Source: Dyadobacter flavalbus
GTDB lineage: Bacteria; Bacteroidota; Bacteroidia; Cytophagales; Spirosomataceae
DNA length: 64,000 bases
Direction of reading: 5' to 3'
NCBI RefSeq assembly: GCF_006149045.1
Contig: NZ_VBSN01000066.1
Span: 186,001-250,000, forward strand
Shown here: one piece after another, positions 8,970 through 17,355 of the stretch
Numbering within the stretch: the first letter of the stretch is position 1
Layout: every line of letters begins with the position of its first letter
Position numbers and translations under genes: made by a program
Notes under the pieces: model-generated
Told to the model about the DNA's origin: nothing
Seen by the model: only the letters and a program-made list of their open reading frames with translations
Databases searched by the model: none

Positions 8970-9145
8970 GGCATGCCGGAATCAGCAGAAAAAAAATATC
9001 GCTGAATGGAAAGCAAGTGCAGACAAGCAGCAAAAGAACCTGATATGCATTTCAGCGAAAGACAAGTGCCGTTGGTTAAGCGATGCCAGCCGTTTGGCGA
9101 ATAAATAATGAGTTCGGCAATGCTTGTATTTTAATTTGCAGAACC

Positions 9146-10252
9146 ATGATTGGACACGCCAGAGACATATTGCTATCTTCCTCGTTGGACGTTGTCAAGC
9201 CGTCTTTTGAAATGGTAGGCAGGATCTTCTCCAGAAGAATTGCATATCACGGGATTTTCTGGGCATGTGTTTTTGTATTCAATGCCTTTTATCTGGGTTA
9301 TATAGAAGAAGATATTGGAAAAACGGCTTACGGCTTTTCAATCCGGTTTCCTTTTATCCTTGGCATCTGCTATCTGAATCTTTATTATCTGATTCCTGAA
9401 TATTTTCATGCAAACAGGTACGTCCGGTATCTTGGTTTGCTTATCATGCTGATCCTCATCGTTAATGCGGTCAATTTATGGTTACTGGATGCTCTGATTG
9501 ATGCCGAACTGTGTCCGAAGAGTTATGAAACCTATTCCAGGTTTACGTTTACCAATTATTCATACAAACTCTTTTTTCTGTCCACCATAACGGGGCTGAC
9601 AAGCGGCATCAAACTTTCGAAACAATATGCCGAACAGAAAATGCAGATTGCCCATGCAGAAAAGGCAAGACTGACAACCGAACTGCAGTTGCTGAAATCG
9701 CAGATTCAGCCGCATTTTTTCTTTAACACCCTGAATAACCTTTATGCATTGAGCATTAAAAAGTCGCATCTGGCGCCGGAAATTATCCTTAAACTTTCAG
9801 GACTGATGAGCTATATCCTTTATGAATCGGATGAAGAATCAACTCCGGTTGCAAAGGAAACCGGTCATATACAAAGCTACATTGATCTGGAAAGTCTCCG
9901 ATTCGGAAAAGAACTGATCATTGATTTTCAGGTTCAGGGAGATACAAACAAAAGAATATTTCCATTGTTGCTGCTTCCTTTTATTGAAAACAGTTTCAAA
10001 TACGGCGGAAAATCATCACTGGGTTTGATTGTGATTAAAATCCTGATCCGGATTGAAGACAATTATCTTGAACTTTTTACGGAAAACCCGTATCAGGAAT
10101 ATTCCGGCAGCTCTACCATGCGGAACAATGTCGGGATCGGCATTGCAAATGTAGAACGGCGACTTCAGATTCTTTTCAGCAAAAATTACACGCTGAGCAT
10201 CAGCAAGAGCAATCAGATATTTAAGGTTTATTTAAAAATTCCGGTTTCATGA
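9146..10252 (+). CDS. LytS/AlgZ-type sensor histidine kinase
   Basis: A 368-residue membrane kinase. The N-terminal half has four hydrophobic segments without a recognisable ligand domain. The kinase core follows: the phospho-acceptor histidine lies in KSQIQPHFFFNTLNNLYAL, and the ATPase part contains LLPFIENSFKYG (N box) and GIGIANVERRL (G box), the signature of the His_kinase/HATPase pair of the LytS group. The ATG at 9146 is preferred over an upstream start at 9083. It overlaps the response-regulator gene by four bases (ATGA), so the two are translationally coupled. The signal and targets are not evident from neighbouring genes. Confidence 0.88.
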   Translation: MIGHARDILLSSSLDVVKPSFEMVGRIFSRRIAYHGIFWACVFVFNAFYLGYIEEDIGKTAYGFSIRFPFILGICYLNLYYLIPEYFHANRYVRYLGLLIMLILIVNAVNLWLLDALIDAELCPKSYETYSRFTFTNYSYKLFFLSTITGLTSGIKLSKQYAEQKMQIAHAEKARLTTELQLLKSQIQPHFFFNTLNNLYALSIKKSHLAPEIILKLSGLMSYILYESDEESTPVAKETGHIQSYIDLESLRFGKELIIDFQVQGDTNKRIFPLLLLPFIENSFKYGGKSSLGLIVIKILIRIEDNYLELFTENPYQEYSGSSTMRNNVGIGIANVERRLQILFSKNYTLSISKSNQIFKVYLKIPVS

Positions 10253-10971
10253 TTCGCTGTATCATTATTGAAGACGAGCCCTACGCAATCGAAATACTTG
10301 AATATTATATTTCGCAAATCAGGCAACTGCACTTGATGAAGACATTCTCGAATGCAATTGACGCTTTGTCATACATTGAAAATGAAGCCGTTGATCTGAT
10401 TTTTACTGACATTGAAATGCCCTTATTAAGCGGGCTGGATCTTCTTAAAACATTGAAACTTAAACCCAAAGTAGTCATTGTTACTGCTTACCGGGATTAT
10501 GCGGCAGAAAGCTTTGAACTTGAAGTGATCGATTATCTTGTAAAGCCTGTGTCCTTCCCGCGGTTTATCAAAGCTGTAAATAAAGCCCATTCTATGTCAG
10601 AAGGATTTTTTCAACAGCCTGAGCTGATATCCATGCCGCTGAAAATTGAAAATCCAGTTGCTGACAACAACATCTGGATTAAAGTAGATAAAAAGATTGT
10701 AAGAATATCCGTTGAAGATATTGTTTACATAGAAAGTTTAAAGGATTATATACGTATATGCGCCGGGAAAAATAATCTGGTAACGCATCAGTCTTTAAAC
10801 GGGATTCTTGAAAGACTTTCCGCTGATAAATTTGTACGGATTCACAAGTCATTCATTGTAGCACTTCACAAGATTGATCTGATTGAAGGAAATATTGTTA
10901 TCATAAAGGACAGAACAATTCCCATCGGCCGTCAGTACCGGCAGGAACTTTTCAGTCATATCAATCTGTGA
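10249..10971 (+). CDS. LytTR-family response regulator
   Basis: A 240-residue cytoplasmic DNA-binding regulator. The receiver domain (1-120) has the acidic pair IEDE (8-10), the phospho-acceptor D54 in FTDIEMP, a TAY switch and YLVKPVSFP. The C-terminal LytTR domain (about 138-240) shows DIVYIESLKDYIRI, VRIHKSFIVA and IPIGRQYRQEL. It is the partner of the kinase gene that it overlaps. The stop is two bases from the stop of the convergent membrane-protein gene, without a visible terminator. Confidence 0.92.
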   Translation: MIRCIIIEDEPYAIEILEYYISQIRQLHLMKTFSNAIDALSYIENEAVDLIFTDIEMPLLSGLDLLKTLKLKPKVVIVTAYRDYAAESFELEVIDYLVKPVSFPRFIKAVNKAHSMSEGFFQQPELISMPLKIENPVADNNIWIKVDKKIVRISVEDIVYIESLKDYIRICAGKNNLVTHQSLNGILERLSADKFVRIHKSFIVALHKIDLIEGNIVIIKDRTIPIGRQYRQELFSHINL

Positions 10972-10973
10972 AA

Positions 10974-11480
10974 CTACTCCGTCTTGCTCTTGATCAGGAT
11001 GTAATCTATATCGTTGCCGTTGGCGAAGGCTGAGATTTGCGTGTATTTTTCATAATTGTCCCACTGCTTCAATTCGTCATCATCGATTTTTGGTTTGATG
11101 CTGTCTTTCAGATTAAGCAATCCCAGAATGACGCGGTTTTCAAAATCAAAGTCTGAAAGATTATTCAGGGTAATTCTGTCCGCAATGTCATTGATAAATA
11201 TGATTTCGACTTTTCCCTCTTTATAAATCATCTTGGGACATTTGTCGCAGCCGGCTTTTTCATCCTTGTAATAGCTGTCCAGTTTTCCCGGCCCCAGAAC
11301 GGCTTCCACTTCTTTTTCACTACGCAGCGCAATTCTCGGCAAATCCATTTCCACGGTTACAGGCGCATTTTCATCCCCGTCGCCCATGACAAAGAACTTG
11401 ATAAAAACGGCAATCAAAATCAGGATAAATGCAATAAACTTCCAGTTTGCCCACTTGCGTTTCAGTGTAACGTTATTCAT
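10974..11480 (-). CDS. Membrane-anchored hypothetical protein
   Basis: A 168-residue protein from the ATG at 11480 (a GTG start at 11528 is possible but adds an extra hydrophobic leader). It has a short basic N-terminus, one transmembrane helix (about 14-32) and a polar domain. That domain has a PRIALRSEKEVEAVLG segment and a CDKCPK pair of cysteines, which could bind a metal or form a disulfide. No family was recognised. The gene stands alone, back-to-back with endonuclease V. Confidence 0.6.
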   Translation of the reverse strand: MNNVTLKRKWANWKFIAFILILIAVFIKFFVMGDGDENAPVTVEMDLPRIALRSEKEVEAVLGPGKLDSYYKDEKAGCDKCPKMIYKEGKVEIIFINDIADRITLNNLSDFDFENRVILGLLNLKDSIKPKIDDDELKQWDNYEKYTQISAFANGNDIDYILIKSKTE

Positions 11481-11549
11481 GAATGGCTTGGTTTTTGATA
11501 TAAACAGAACAATAAATAGTGTAAACACGAAATATCATGCCAGCTGCCT

Positions 11550-12278
11550 ATGAATTCAATTACTGACACTCCGGAATCAAATTATGATATGCTTACCATT
11601 ACTGAAGCAACACTTATTCAGAAAAACCTGAGAGAACAGCTGAATCTGAAGCCGCTTCAGTCACCGATCCGCACCATTGCCGGAGCAGATATATCTTTAT
11701 CGCTTTACAGTGAAACCGTTTATGCAGGAATGGTCATCCTCAGCTTTCCTGATCTGCAGCCTGTTGCGTATTCACTTGTGAAAAGCAGCACCACATTTCC
11801 GTATGTGCCCGGCTTTCTGGCTTTTCGTGAAATACCGTCGTTGCTGAAAGTTTATGAACAGATTCCGGTAAAGCCGGATGTGATTATGTTTGACGGAAAC
11901 GGCATTATACACACAAGAAGAATGGGTATTGCTTCTCATTTCGGTGTACTGACGGACTCGGTTACAATGGGCTGCGCCAAGAAAAAACTGACGGGCCAAT
12001 ATGAAGATCCGGGCGAGAACAGGGGAGAATATTCACTGCTTACTGACAAAGGCGAAACGATCGGGTACGTGCTGCGAAGCAAGAATAATGTAAAGCCGGT
12101 TTTTATTTCGCCGGGACACAATATGAGCCTTGACGACAGCCTGAACATTGCCATGAAATGCATTAACAAATACCGGCTTCCGGAGCCAACACGTAAAGCA
12201 CATGAATTTGTAAATCTTTTCAGGACGGGCGAGCTGAAAGAAGGGTATCATGAAATCGGTTCATTGCAGCTGTTCTGA
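11550..12278 (+). CDS. nfi: Endonuclease V (deoxyinosine repair)
   Basis: A 242-residue nuclease that cleaves near deoxyinosine in damaged DNA. The metal-binding and wedge residues of the family are all visible: AGADIS (D47), FPYVPGFLAFRE (Y85, E94), DGNGIIHTRRMGIASHFG (D115, H121), the lysine-rich GCAKKKL and the SPGHNMSLDDS loop. An internal ATG at 11589 fits the start of other family members better, so the first 13 residues may not be translated. It appears to be a single gene. Confidence 0.92.
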   Translation: MNSITDTPESNYDMLTITEATLIQKNLREQLNLKPLQSPIRTIAGADISLSLYSETVYAGMVILSFPDLQPVAYSLVKSSTTFPYVPGFLAFREIPSLLKVYEQIPVKPDVIMFDGNGIIHTRRMGIASHFGVLTDSVTMGCAKKKLTGQYEDPGENRGEYSLLTDKGETIGYVLRSKNNVKPVFISPGHNMSLDDSLNIAMKCINKYRLPEPTRKAHEFVNLFRTGELKEGYHEIGSLQLF

Positions 12279-12353
12279 ATATAAGATTGAAGCAAAGTTA
12301 TTTGTTGTCACATTGAGCATGGAAGGTCACTTTTTGTACCGGAATGTCATGGA

Positions 12354-12431
12354 TTGTCATTTATTGTTTCAAAAGACATTCATTGTCATTTGTTGTCATT
12401 TATTGTCATTTGTTGTTTTAAATGTCATTTA
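12354..12431 (+). repeat. Short tandem repeat of TTGTCATTTR, 10-bp period
   Basis: Three contiguous copies of TTGTCATTT(G/A) occupy 12383-12412, with single copies at 12354-12363 and 12422-12431 and degenerate fragments between and upstream (TTGTCA at 12304). The period equals one helical turn. It lies in the 242-base space between the endonuclease V and chitinase genes, at the 3' ends of both. Confidence 0.75.
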
Positions 12432-12520
12432 TGGTTTTTATTGGTGACTTGTGACCGGATGTTTTGCTCAATGTGACTTTTTTGTTGAAATAAAATTTTA
12501 ATAAACCTTTGTAAAGCTGC

Positions 12521-13687
12521 TTACTTTAAAGATTTGTCAATTTCATCCAGCAGATAATTTTTCGGGTCCGAAGTGGATTCCCAGAACATAACGCCGGCCA
12601 TTTTATGATCTAAAACATACTTGCATTTTTCCCGTACCGATTCCTCATCGTCGTAGCTGAGTATGGCGCCGGTCGCTGCATTCATTAAGTAAGGCGCTTT
12701 TGCAACGGTATCGCGGTATTCCTTGAATCCTTTTTTATTAACCAGACTGTCTTTGATGTAAGTATAACCGTCAATATACTCCTGCGAAATCTGCTTTTGT
12801 CCCAAACCTTTTTCCAGCTTGCTTACCTTGAACATGCGGCCATAGAACGGAAGTCCCATTACGAGCTTTCCGGCAGGAACACCGGCAGCCGTAAACGCCT
12901 TGAAAGCATTGTCGGCCGATCTTTCCGATTTATATATTTTGCTTGGATACAAGCTTGCGTGATGCACGACGGTATCACCCTGAAAAAGGTCGTAAGTCAT
13001 TAGATTAACGTAATCCAGATATTCCTGGGCTTTGCCCATTTCGGTCACATTCAGGAAGCTGGCAAAGCCGGCGACGGCGGTAGTCAGCAGCTTTTTTTCA
13101 TTTGTTTCTTTTTCCAGCTTGTCAAGTTCGCTGCGGATTTCCTGAAACATCCGTGTAAAATTCTGCTTGTCTTCCGGGCGGAAAACGTTTCCTTCTTCGC
13201 CGGGCATTCCGGGATATTCCCAGTCAATGTCAACGCCGTCCAGATCGTATTTTTTAATAATGTCAACAGAACTTGCGGCAAACACTTTCCTGGAAGAATC
13301 CGTTAGAACTGCGTCGGAAAAGTTCTCGCTCCATGCCCAGCCGCCAATGGAAATCAGGATTTTAAGCTCCGGGTTTTTATCTTTCAGTAGTTTAAGTTTC
13401 CGGAAATTCGTAGAATCCGTTTTTTCGTTGGTCAGAAAAGCCTTGCCGCCTTTTACGTCCACAAACGCATAATTGATATGTGTCAGTTTTTCCGCTTTGA
13501 TGTCGTCCGTATTGATCAGACCTTTGAACCCGCCGACATAACCGATTACAACAGGCCGGGATTTTGTTTCAGACTGCTGTTCGGTTTTCTCATTGGAACC
13601 GCACGACGTTAAAAGGAAAGATGAAAAAGCAACGGATAAAAGTGCGGAGGAAGACAGGAATGTTTTAATATTTTTAAAAAGGTACAT
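12521..13687 (-). CDS. Glycoside hydrolase family 18 chitinase-like lipoprotein
   Basis: A 388-residue lipoprotein from the ATG at 13687; the signal peptide ends in FLLTSCGS (Cys29). The GH18 TIM barrel follows: VIGYVGGF (strand 1), THINYAFVDV, ILISIGGWAWSENF (strand 3) and LDGVDIDWEYPG with the catalytic acid E157 in the DxxDxDxE motif; late barrel strands show VNLMTYDL and AGVMFWESTSD. It probably hydrolyses chitin-type or other GlcNAc polymers at the cell surface; a peptidoglycan or N-glycan endo-hydrolase is possible. It follows ku on the same strand after 84 bases. Confidence 0.9.
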   Translation of the reverse strand: MYLFKNIKTFLSSSALLSVAFSSFLLTSCGSNEKTEQQSETKSRPVVIGYVGGFKGLINTDDIKAEKLTHINYAFVDVKGGKAFLTNEKTDSTNFRKLKLLKDKNPELKILISIGGWAWSENFSDAVLTDSSRKVFAASSVDIIKKYDLDGVDIDWEYPGMPGEEGNVFRPEDKQNFTRMFQEIRSELDKLEKETNEKKLLTTAVAGFASFLNVTEMGKAQEYLDYVNLMTYDLFQGDTVVHHASLYPSKIYKSERSADNAFKAFTAAGVPAGKLVMGLPFYGRMFKVSKLEKGLGQKQISQEYIDGYTYIKDSLVNKKGFKEYRDTVAKAPYLMNAATGAILSYDDEESVREKCKYVLDHKMAGVMFWESTSDPKNYLLDEIDKSLK

Positions 13688-13771
13688 ATAAGAGTGGTTT
13701 AGAAGGAAGCTAAAAATAAACATTACTTCCAAACAACTCCTAATGGATTTACCCAAAACGACAAAATTGCG

Positions 13772-14545
13772 TCAGGATGCTTTCCGCTTTGGTGCGTTGA
13801 GGCTCTCTTTGAGCTGCGCAAGCAAATCCTGGCTTTTCGAATGTACTACTTTCATGCGCGGAGCAGTTGTTTTCTGGCCTTTTGCCTTCGCCATGATCAG
13901 TTTCATAAGCTTGTCATTATACGTATCTTCATATCTGGAAATGTCAAAATCGGTGCTCAGCTGATCAATCAACTGAACGGCCATTTCCATTTCTGCAGGC
14001 TTTAAATCAACTTCCGGCACTTCAAGATCTTCTGGATTGCGTATTTCCTGCTGAAACCGGATTTTGTTAAGAACAAGTAAATCGCCGGCCGCTTTGATCA
14101 GCACCAGACTTTCCCTGTTCCGCAGCACATACGTTCCAAGTCCGGCTTTCCCGGTTTTCTTAAGTGCTTCACGGAGCAATGCATAAGGTTTTGCACCTGC
14201 TTTGTCGGGCTGAAGATAATACGGCGTTTCGTAGTAAATACTGTCAATATCCTTTTCATCAACGAATTCGGCAATTTCGATCGTCTTTGTTTTTTCAGGA
14301 CTTGCTTTTTCAAAATCACTTTCGTCCAGCACAATATAAGTGTCATCGACTTTAAAGCCCCTCACAATATTTTCCCATTCCACTTCTTTGCCCGTATTGG
14401 CATTGATGCGTTGGAATTTAATATTGGCGTGATCTTTTTTGTCCAGCATATCAAGGTCCAGTTCGCTTGCCTGAACTGCGCTGAAAAGTTTGACGGGAAT
14501 ATTAACAAGGCCAAATCCGATAGCCCCGGACCATATTGCTCTCAT
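13772..14545 (-). CDS. ku: Bacterial Ku protein for non-homologous end joining
   Basis: A 257-residue protein that would encircle DNA ends as a homodimer and recruit the LigD ligase. The N-terminus IWSGAIGFGLVNIPVKLF is the hallmark of bacterial Ku, followed by the beta-barrel core (ETPYYLQPD, GLGTYVLRNRESLVLI, IRFQQEIRNP) and a basic, lysine-rich tail. The length is typical. No ligD is present in the window, although it is often adjacent in other genomes. Confidence 0.95.
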   Translation of the reverse strand: MRAIWSGAIGFGLVNIPVKLFSAVQASELDLDMLDKKDHANIKFQRINANTGKEVEWENIVRGFKVDDTYIVLDESDFEKASPEKTKTIEIAEFVDEKDIDSIYYETPYYLQPDKAGAKPYALLREALKKTGKAGLGTYVLRNRESLVLIKAAGDLLVLNKIRFQQEIRNPEDLEVPEVDLKPAEMEMAVQLIDQLSTDFDISRYEDTYNDKLMKLIMAKAKGQKTTAPRMKVVHSKSQDLLAQLKESLNAPKRKAS

Positions 14546-14682
14546 ATTTTTCTTAAAAAAAATGACCAGATAATTACAGAAAAATATTGCTTTAAAAATC
14601 CGTGCCTTTGTTGAATTTCACGCCCGCCGTCGCAACTGCAGACATAATCTGAAAGGTTTTTGCACCTGTATTTCCAAAGTAT

Positions 14683-15435
14683 TTATTGTCCGAGCCAGCT
14701 TTTGAAGGGGCCCATTTTTTCCCGGCTGATCAGAATGTCGTTGTCCGTGCAGTTTTCAAGATGTATTTTCAGGCGGCTGCCGGAGTAAGTGAAAACGTCT
14801 TTGATAGCGGCTACGGAACTGATGTATTTTCTGTTCAGCCTGAAAAAACTGTCCGGTGAAACCATATTTTCCAACTCGTCCAGCGTGTAATCAATGATGA
14901 ATTTTTTGCCTTGCCGGGTTTGAAGGAGCGTTGCCTTGTCTTCACTGAAGAAAAAGGCAATTTCCTGCACATCAACAGTTTGTATGCGTTCGCCGGTTTT
15001 TACGAGAAATCTGTTTTTAAACGTTTTCTGCGTATTGTGAATCAGATTCCGGATTTCGTCCAGCGAAACGGCAGGGGCTTTCCGGCCAGACTGGAACTTG
15101 TTCAATGCCTGCGCCAGCTCATCCGGATCAACAGGTTTCAAAAGGTAGTCGATGCTGTTGAGTTTGAACGCTTTGATTGCATACTGGTCATATGCCGTGC
15201 AGAAAATGATCGGAGCCGTTACTTTCACCTTTTCAAATATTTCAAAACTGATGCCGTCTGCCAGCTGTATGTCCAGAAAAACAAGGTCGGGATGCGGATT
15301 TTTGTTCAGCCATTCCACAGCGGAAGTAACCGTATCGATGTTGCCGTATATTTCTGCTTCCGGCAATTTTTCGGTAATCAGCTGAGCGAGCCTTCTGGCT
15401 GCGGGTTTTTCATCTTCGATAATCAGGATTCTCAT
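14683..15435 (-). CDS. LytTR-family response regulator
   Basis: A 250-residue regulator with receiver domain (IIEDEKPAARRL; phospho-acceptor D55 in VFLDIQLADG; CTAYDQYAIKAF; DYLLKPVDPDEL) and a C-terminal LytTR DNA-binding domain (about 140-250; EIAFFFSEDKATLL, FFRLNRKYISSVAAI). It lies 18 bases after the kinase gene and is the last gene of a four-gene minus-strand array with a TonB receptor. It may control that array, but no binding site could be identified. Confidence 0.92.
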   Translation of the reverse strand: MRILIIEDEKPAARRLAQLITEKLPEAEIYGNIDTVTSAVEWLNKNPHPDLVFLDIQLADGISFEIFEKVKVTAPIIFCTAYDQYAIKAFKLNSIDYLLKPVDPDELAQALNKFQSGRKAPAVSLDEIRNLIHNTQKTFKNRFLVKTGERIQTVDVQEIAFFFSEDKATLLQTRQGKKFIIDYTLDELENMVSPDSFFRLNRKYISSVAAIKDVFTYSGSRLKIHLENCTDNDILISREKMGPFKSWLGQ

Positions 15436-15453
15436 TGTAATTCTGGAAAGCTT

Positions 15454-16617
15454 TTAGAGCCGGAAATCAGGTTTTGCAGTTTGTCGGGGTTCGGGAAAGA
15501 GTTGCTTTTGCTGTTCGGGAATTTCGAGCAAGGGAAGTTTTACAACAAAGCTCCCGCCGGTATCCTGAATGGAAATCGTTTGATTGCTGAGCAGTTCATA
15601 CCTTTTAACAATATTCATCAGCCCGATCCCGGCCGAGTTTTCAGGCATACTGCTTTTCAGCTGAAGATTGTTTTTTACAACTAATTCCTGATTTTCCATA
15701 AAAATCCCGATCCGCAACGGATTTTCAGTGGAAGCAATATTGTGCTTGATCGCATTTTCCAGCAGCAACTGAAGGGAAAGCGGCGGCAGATTTCCGGACG
15801 TGTTTTGATCTATGCGGATTTCATACTGAAGGCTGTCTTCAAACCGGATTTTCTGCAAAGACAGATAATCTGCGGCAAAGTCAAGTTCCTTTTCCAGTGA
15901 AACGAGTTCTTCATGCTGCACGTCCAGCACATAGCGGTAAATGCGGGATAACCTGTGCACGAACTTGGCAGCCGTATCCGGGTTTTCATAAACCAGATTG
16001 CTCAGCACATTCAGCGAATTGAACAGGAAATGCGGATTCAACTGATCTTTCAACGATTGGTACTGACGCGCAAACCTTTCCGTTTTCAGCTGTTCCGCTT
16101 CAATGGCCGCTTTCCGCCATTCCATCAGAAAAGACCTGCTGATGAATACAAATGAAATGAAGAATGCAATCTGCATGGGAAATTTGGTCCAGAGTACGAG
16201 CTGCTTCCACGGAATATTGTTCAGTGTGAAACTTTTTGTGACCAGCCATGTAAAAAGAAATATCAAAGCCAGACTTGCGCAGAAAACATAGATGAAATAA
16301 CTCGCAGATTCCAGAACAAGCCTTTTGAGCGGATACTGAATCCATGACAGTTTATCGTCGTAGTAACTTTCAATCAGAAATCCGCCGTAACTCAGCGTGG
16401 TTGAAAGCAGGAAGGCAAGTAACAAGTCATCCGCCGCGCCCCGCATGCGGTTAAGGTCGGCCATGCAGGACGGGTCGGAAAGCAATGTTATGGCCAGCGC
16501 AATCACCAAATTGATTCCAATGAAACCGGGAGAAAAGTTCCAGAACTTTCTGGTGCCTTTGATGGAAATGTTAAAGGTCATGATGCGGGGTCCGTTTGTC
16601 GTTTTGCTCCGGAACAT
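15454..16617 (-). CDS. LytS-type sensor histidine kinase
   Basis: A 387-residue membrane kinase with four hydrophobic helices in the first 170 residues, a coiled linker (WRKAAIEAEQLKTERFARQ) and the His-kinase core: KDQLNPHFLFNSLNVLSNLVYE carries the phospho-acceptor histidine, LLLENAIKHN is the N box and GIGLMNIVKRYELL the G box. A second ATG at 16581 would shorten it by 12 residues; neither start has a clear ribosome-binding site. It lies seven bases after the TPR-like gene and 18 before its cognate regulator gene. Confidence 0.88.
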   Translation of the reverse strand: MFRSKTTNGPRIMTFNISIKGTRKFWNFSPGFIGINLVIALAITLLSDPSCMADLNRMRGAADDLLLAFLLSTTLSYGGFLIESYYDDKLSWIQYPLKRLVLESASYFIYVFCASLALIFLFTWLVTKSFTLNNIPWKQLVLWTKFPMQIAFFISFVFISRSFLMEWRKAAIEAEQLKTERFARQYQSLKDQLNPHFLFNSLNVLSNLVYENPDTAAKFVHRLSRIYRYVLDVQHEELVSLEKELDFAADYLSLQKIRFEDSLQYEIRIDQNTSGNLPPLSLQLLLENAIKHNIASTENPLRIGIFMENQELVVKNNLQLKSSMPENSAGIGLMNIVKRYELLSNQTISIQDTGGSFVVKLPLLEIPEQQKQLFPEPRQTAKPDFRL

Positions 16618-16624
16618 TCCTGAA

Positions 16625-17278
16625 TTATTCGCAACTTTTCGACATACTCTCTGCTATTCTTCTTCCCCATGTCGGCTTCATTGCTGCTTTTAAAACTTCT
16701 TCGTCCTGAGCGGCAAATATAGCCATACTTTGCTTTGCCAGACTACATGCTTTTTCCATTCCCGATCCGAAAAACCGGGCTATACCGGCTTCCATTTGCG
16801 CCATTAATATCAATGCCCGCGGGTTTTTGCTGTCTATGGCCAGTGATCTGCCGAATTCCGCAAGCGCCTGCCCCGACAAGCTTTGTCCTCTGCCGGCAGG
16901 ATCGGCACTTACTTTTGCCATTGTAATAAAGCCTTTTAAGGCGATGATTTCAGAATTGTCTGCGGATATCCCTTCAGCCTTTTTTGCAAGATCTTCTGCT
17001 TTGGCCAATGCTTCGTCTTTTTGATCCAGCGTCAGTTTGTTGCTCAAACCCTGAAAAGTACAGGCCAGTGCATGATAATACAACGGCTGCCATTCGGTCG
17101 GATTGAGTTCGGCAATGCGTGAAAAGGCATTGGCCGATTGCTGAAACTGCGCAAGAGAATCCGCCTTGTTTATTTTCTCGATTTCCTTTTTCATGATTTT
17201 CTGAAAAGGAGAATCCTGTGCTTTAACGGACAGAACAGAAAGCAGTAGAACGGTGATGATGAAAGTCAGCTTTTTCAT
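16625..17278 (-). CDS. Periplasmic TPR-like hypothetical protein
   Basis: A 217-residue exported protein from the ATG at 17278, with signal peptide MKKLTFIITVLLLSVLSVKA. The mature part is nearly all helical, with TPR-like repeats (PTEWQPLYYHALACTFQGL; LAEFGRSLAIDSKNPRALIL). It has no catalytic signature. It sits between a TonB receptor gene and a LytS/LytTR pair in close array, suggesting an accessory role for the receptor or a periplasmic partner of the sensor; this is inference from position only. Confidence 0.75.
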   Translation of the reverse strand: MKKLTFIITVLLLSVLSVKAQDSPFQKIMKKEIEKINKADSLAQFQQSANAFSRIAELNPTEWQPLYYHALACTFQGLSNKLTLDQKDEALAKAEDLAKKAEGISADNSEIIALKGFITMAKVSADPAGRGQSLSGQALAEFGRSLAIDSKNPRALILMAQMEAGIARFFGSGMEKACSLAKQSMAIFAAQDEEVLKAAMKPTWGRRIAESMSKSCE

Positions 17279-17355
17279 TTGTGAATTTGATTGGATGGTT
17301 AAAAAAGACAGAGAGTTTAAAGCCTGCATGTAATTGGAACATTTCAGACTGTGAT

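Noticed and set aside
12250-12447. A 65-codon plus-strand open frame over the TTGTCATTTR repeat
   Set aside because: It overlaps the end of endonuclease V and consists largely of repeat sequence; no support as a protein.
14911-15684. A 257-codon plus-strand open frame across the kinase and regulator genes
   Set aside because: Opposite two well-supported genes and lacking any recognisable protein feature.
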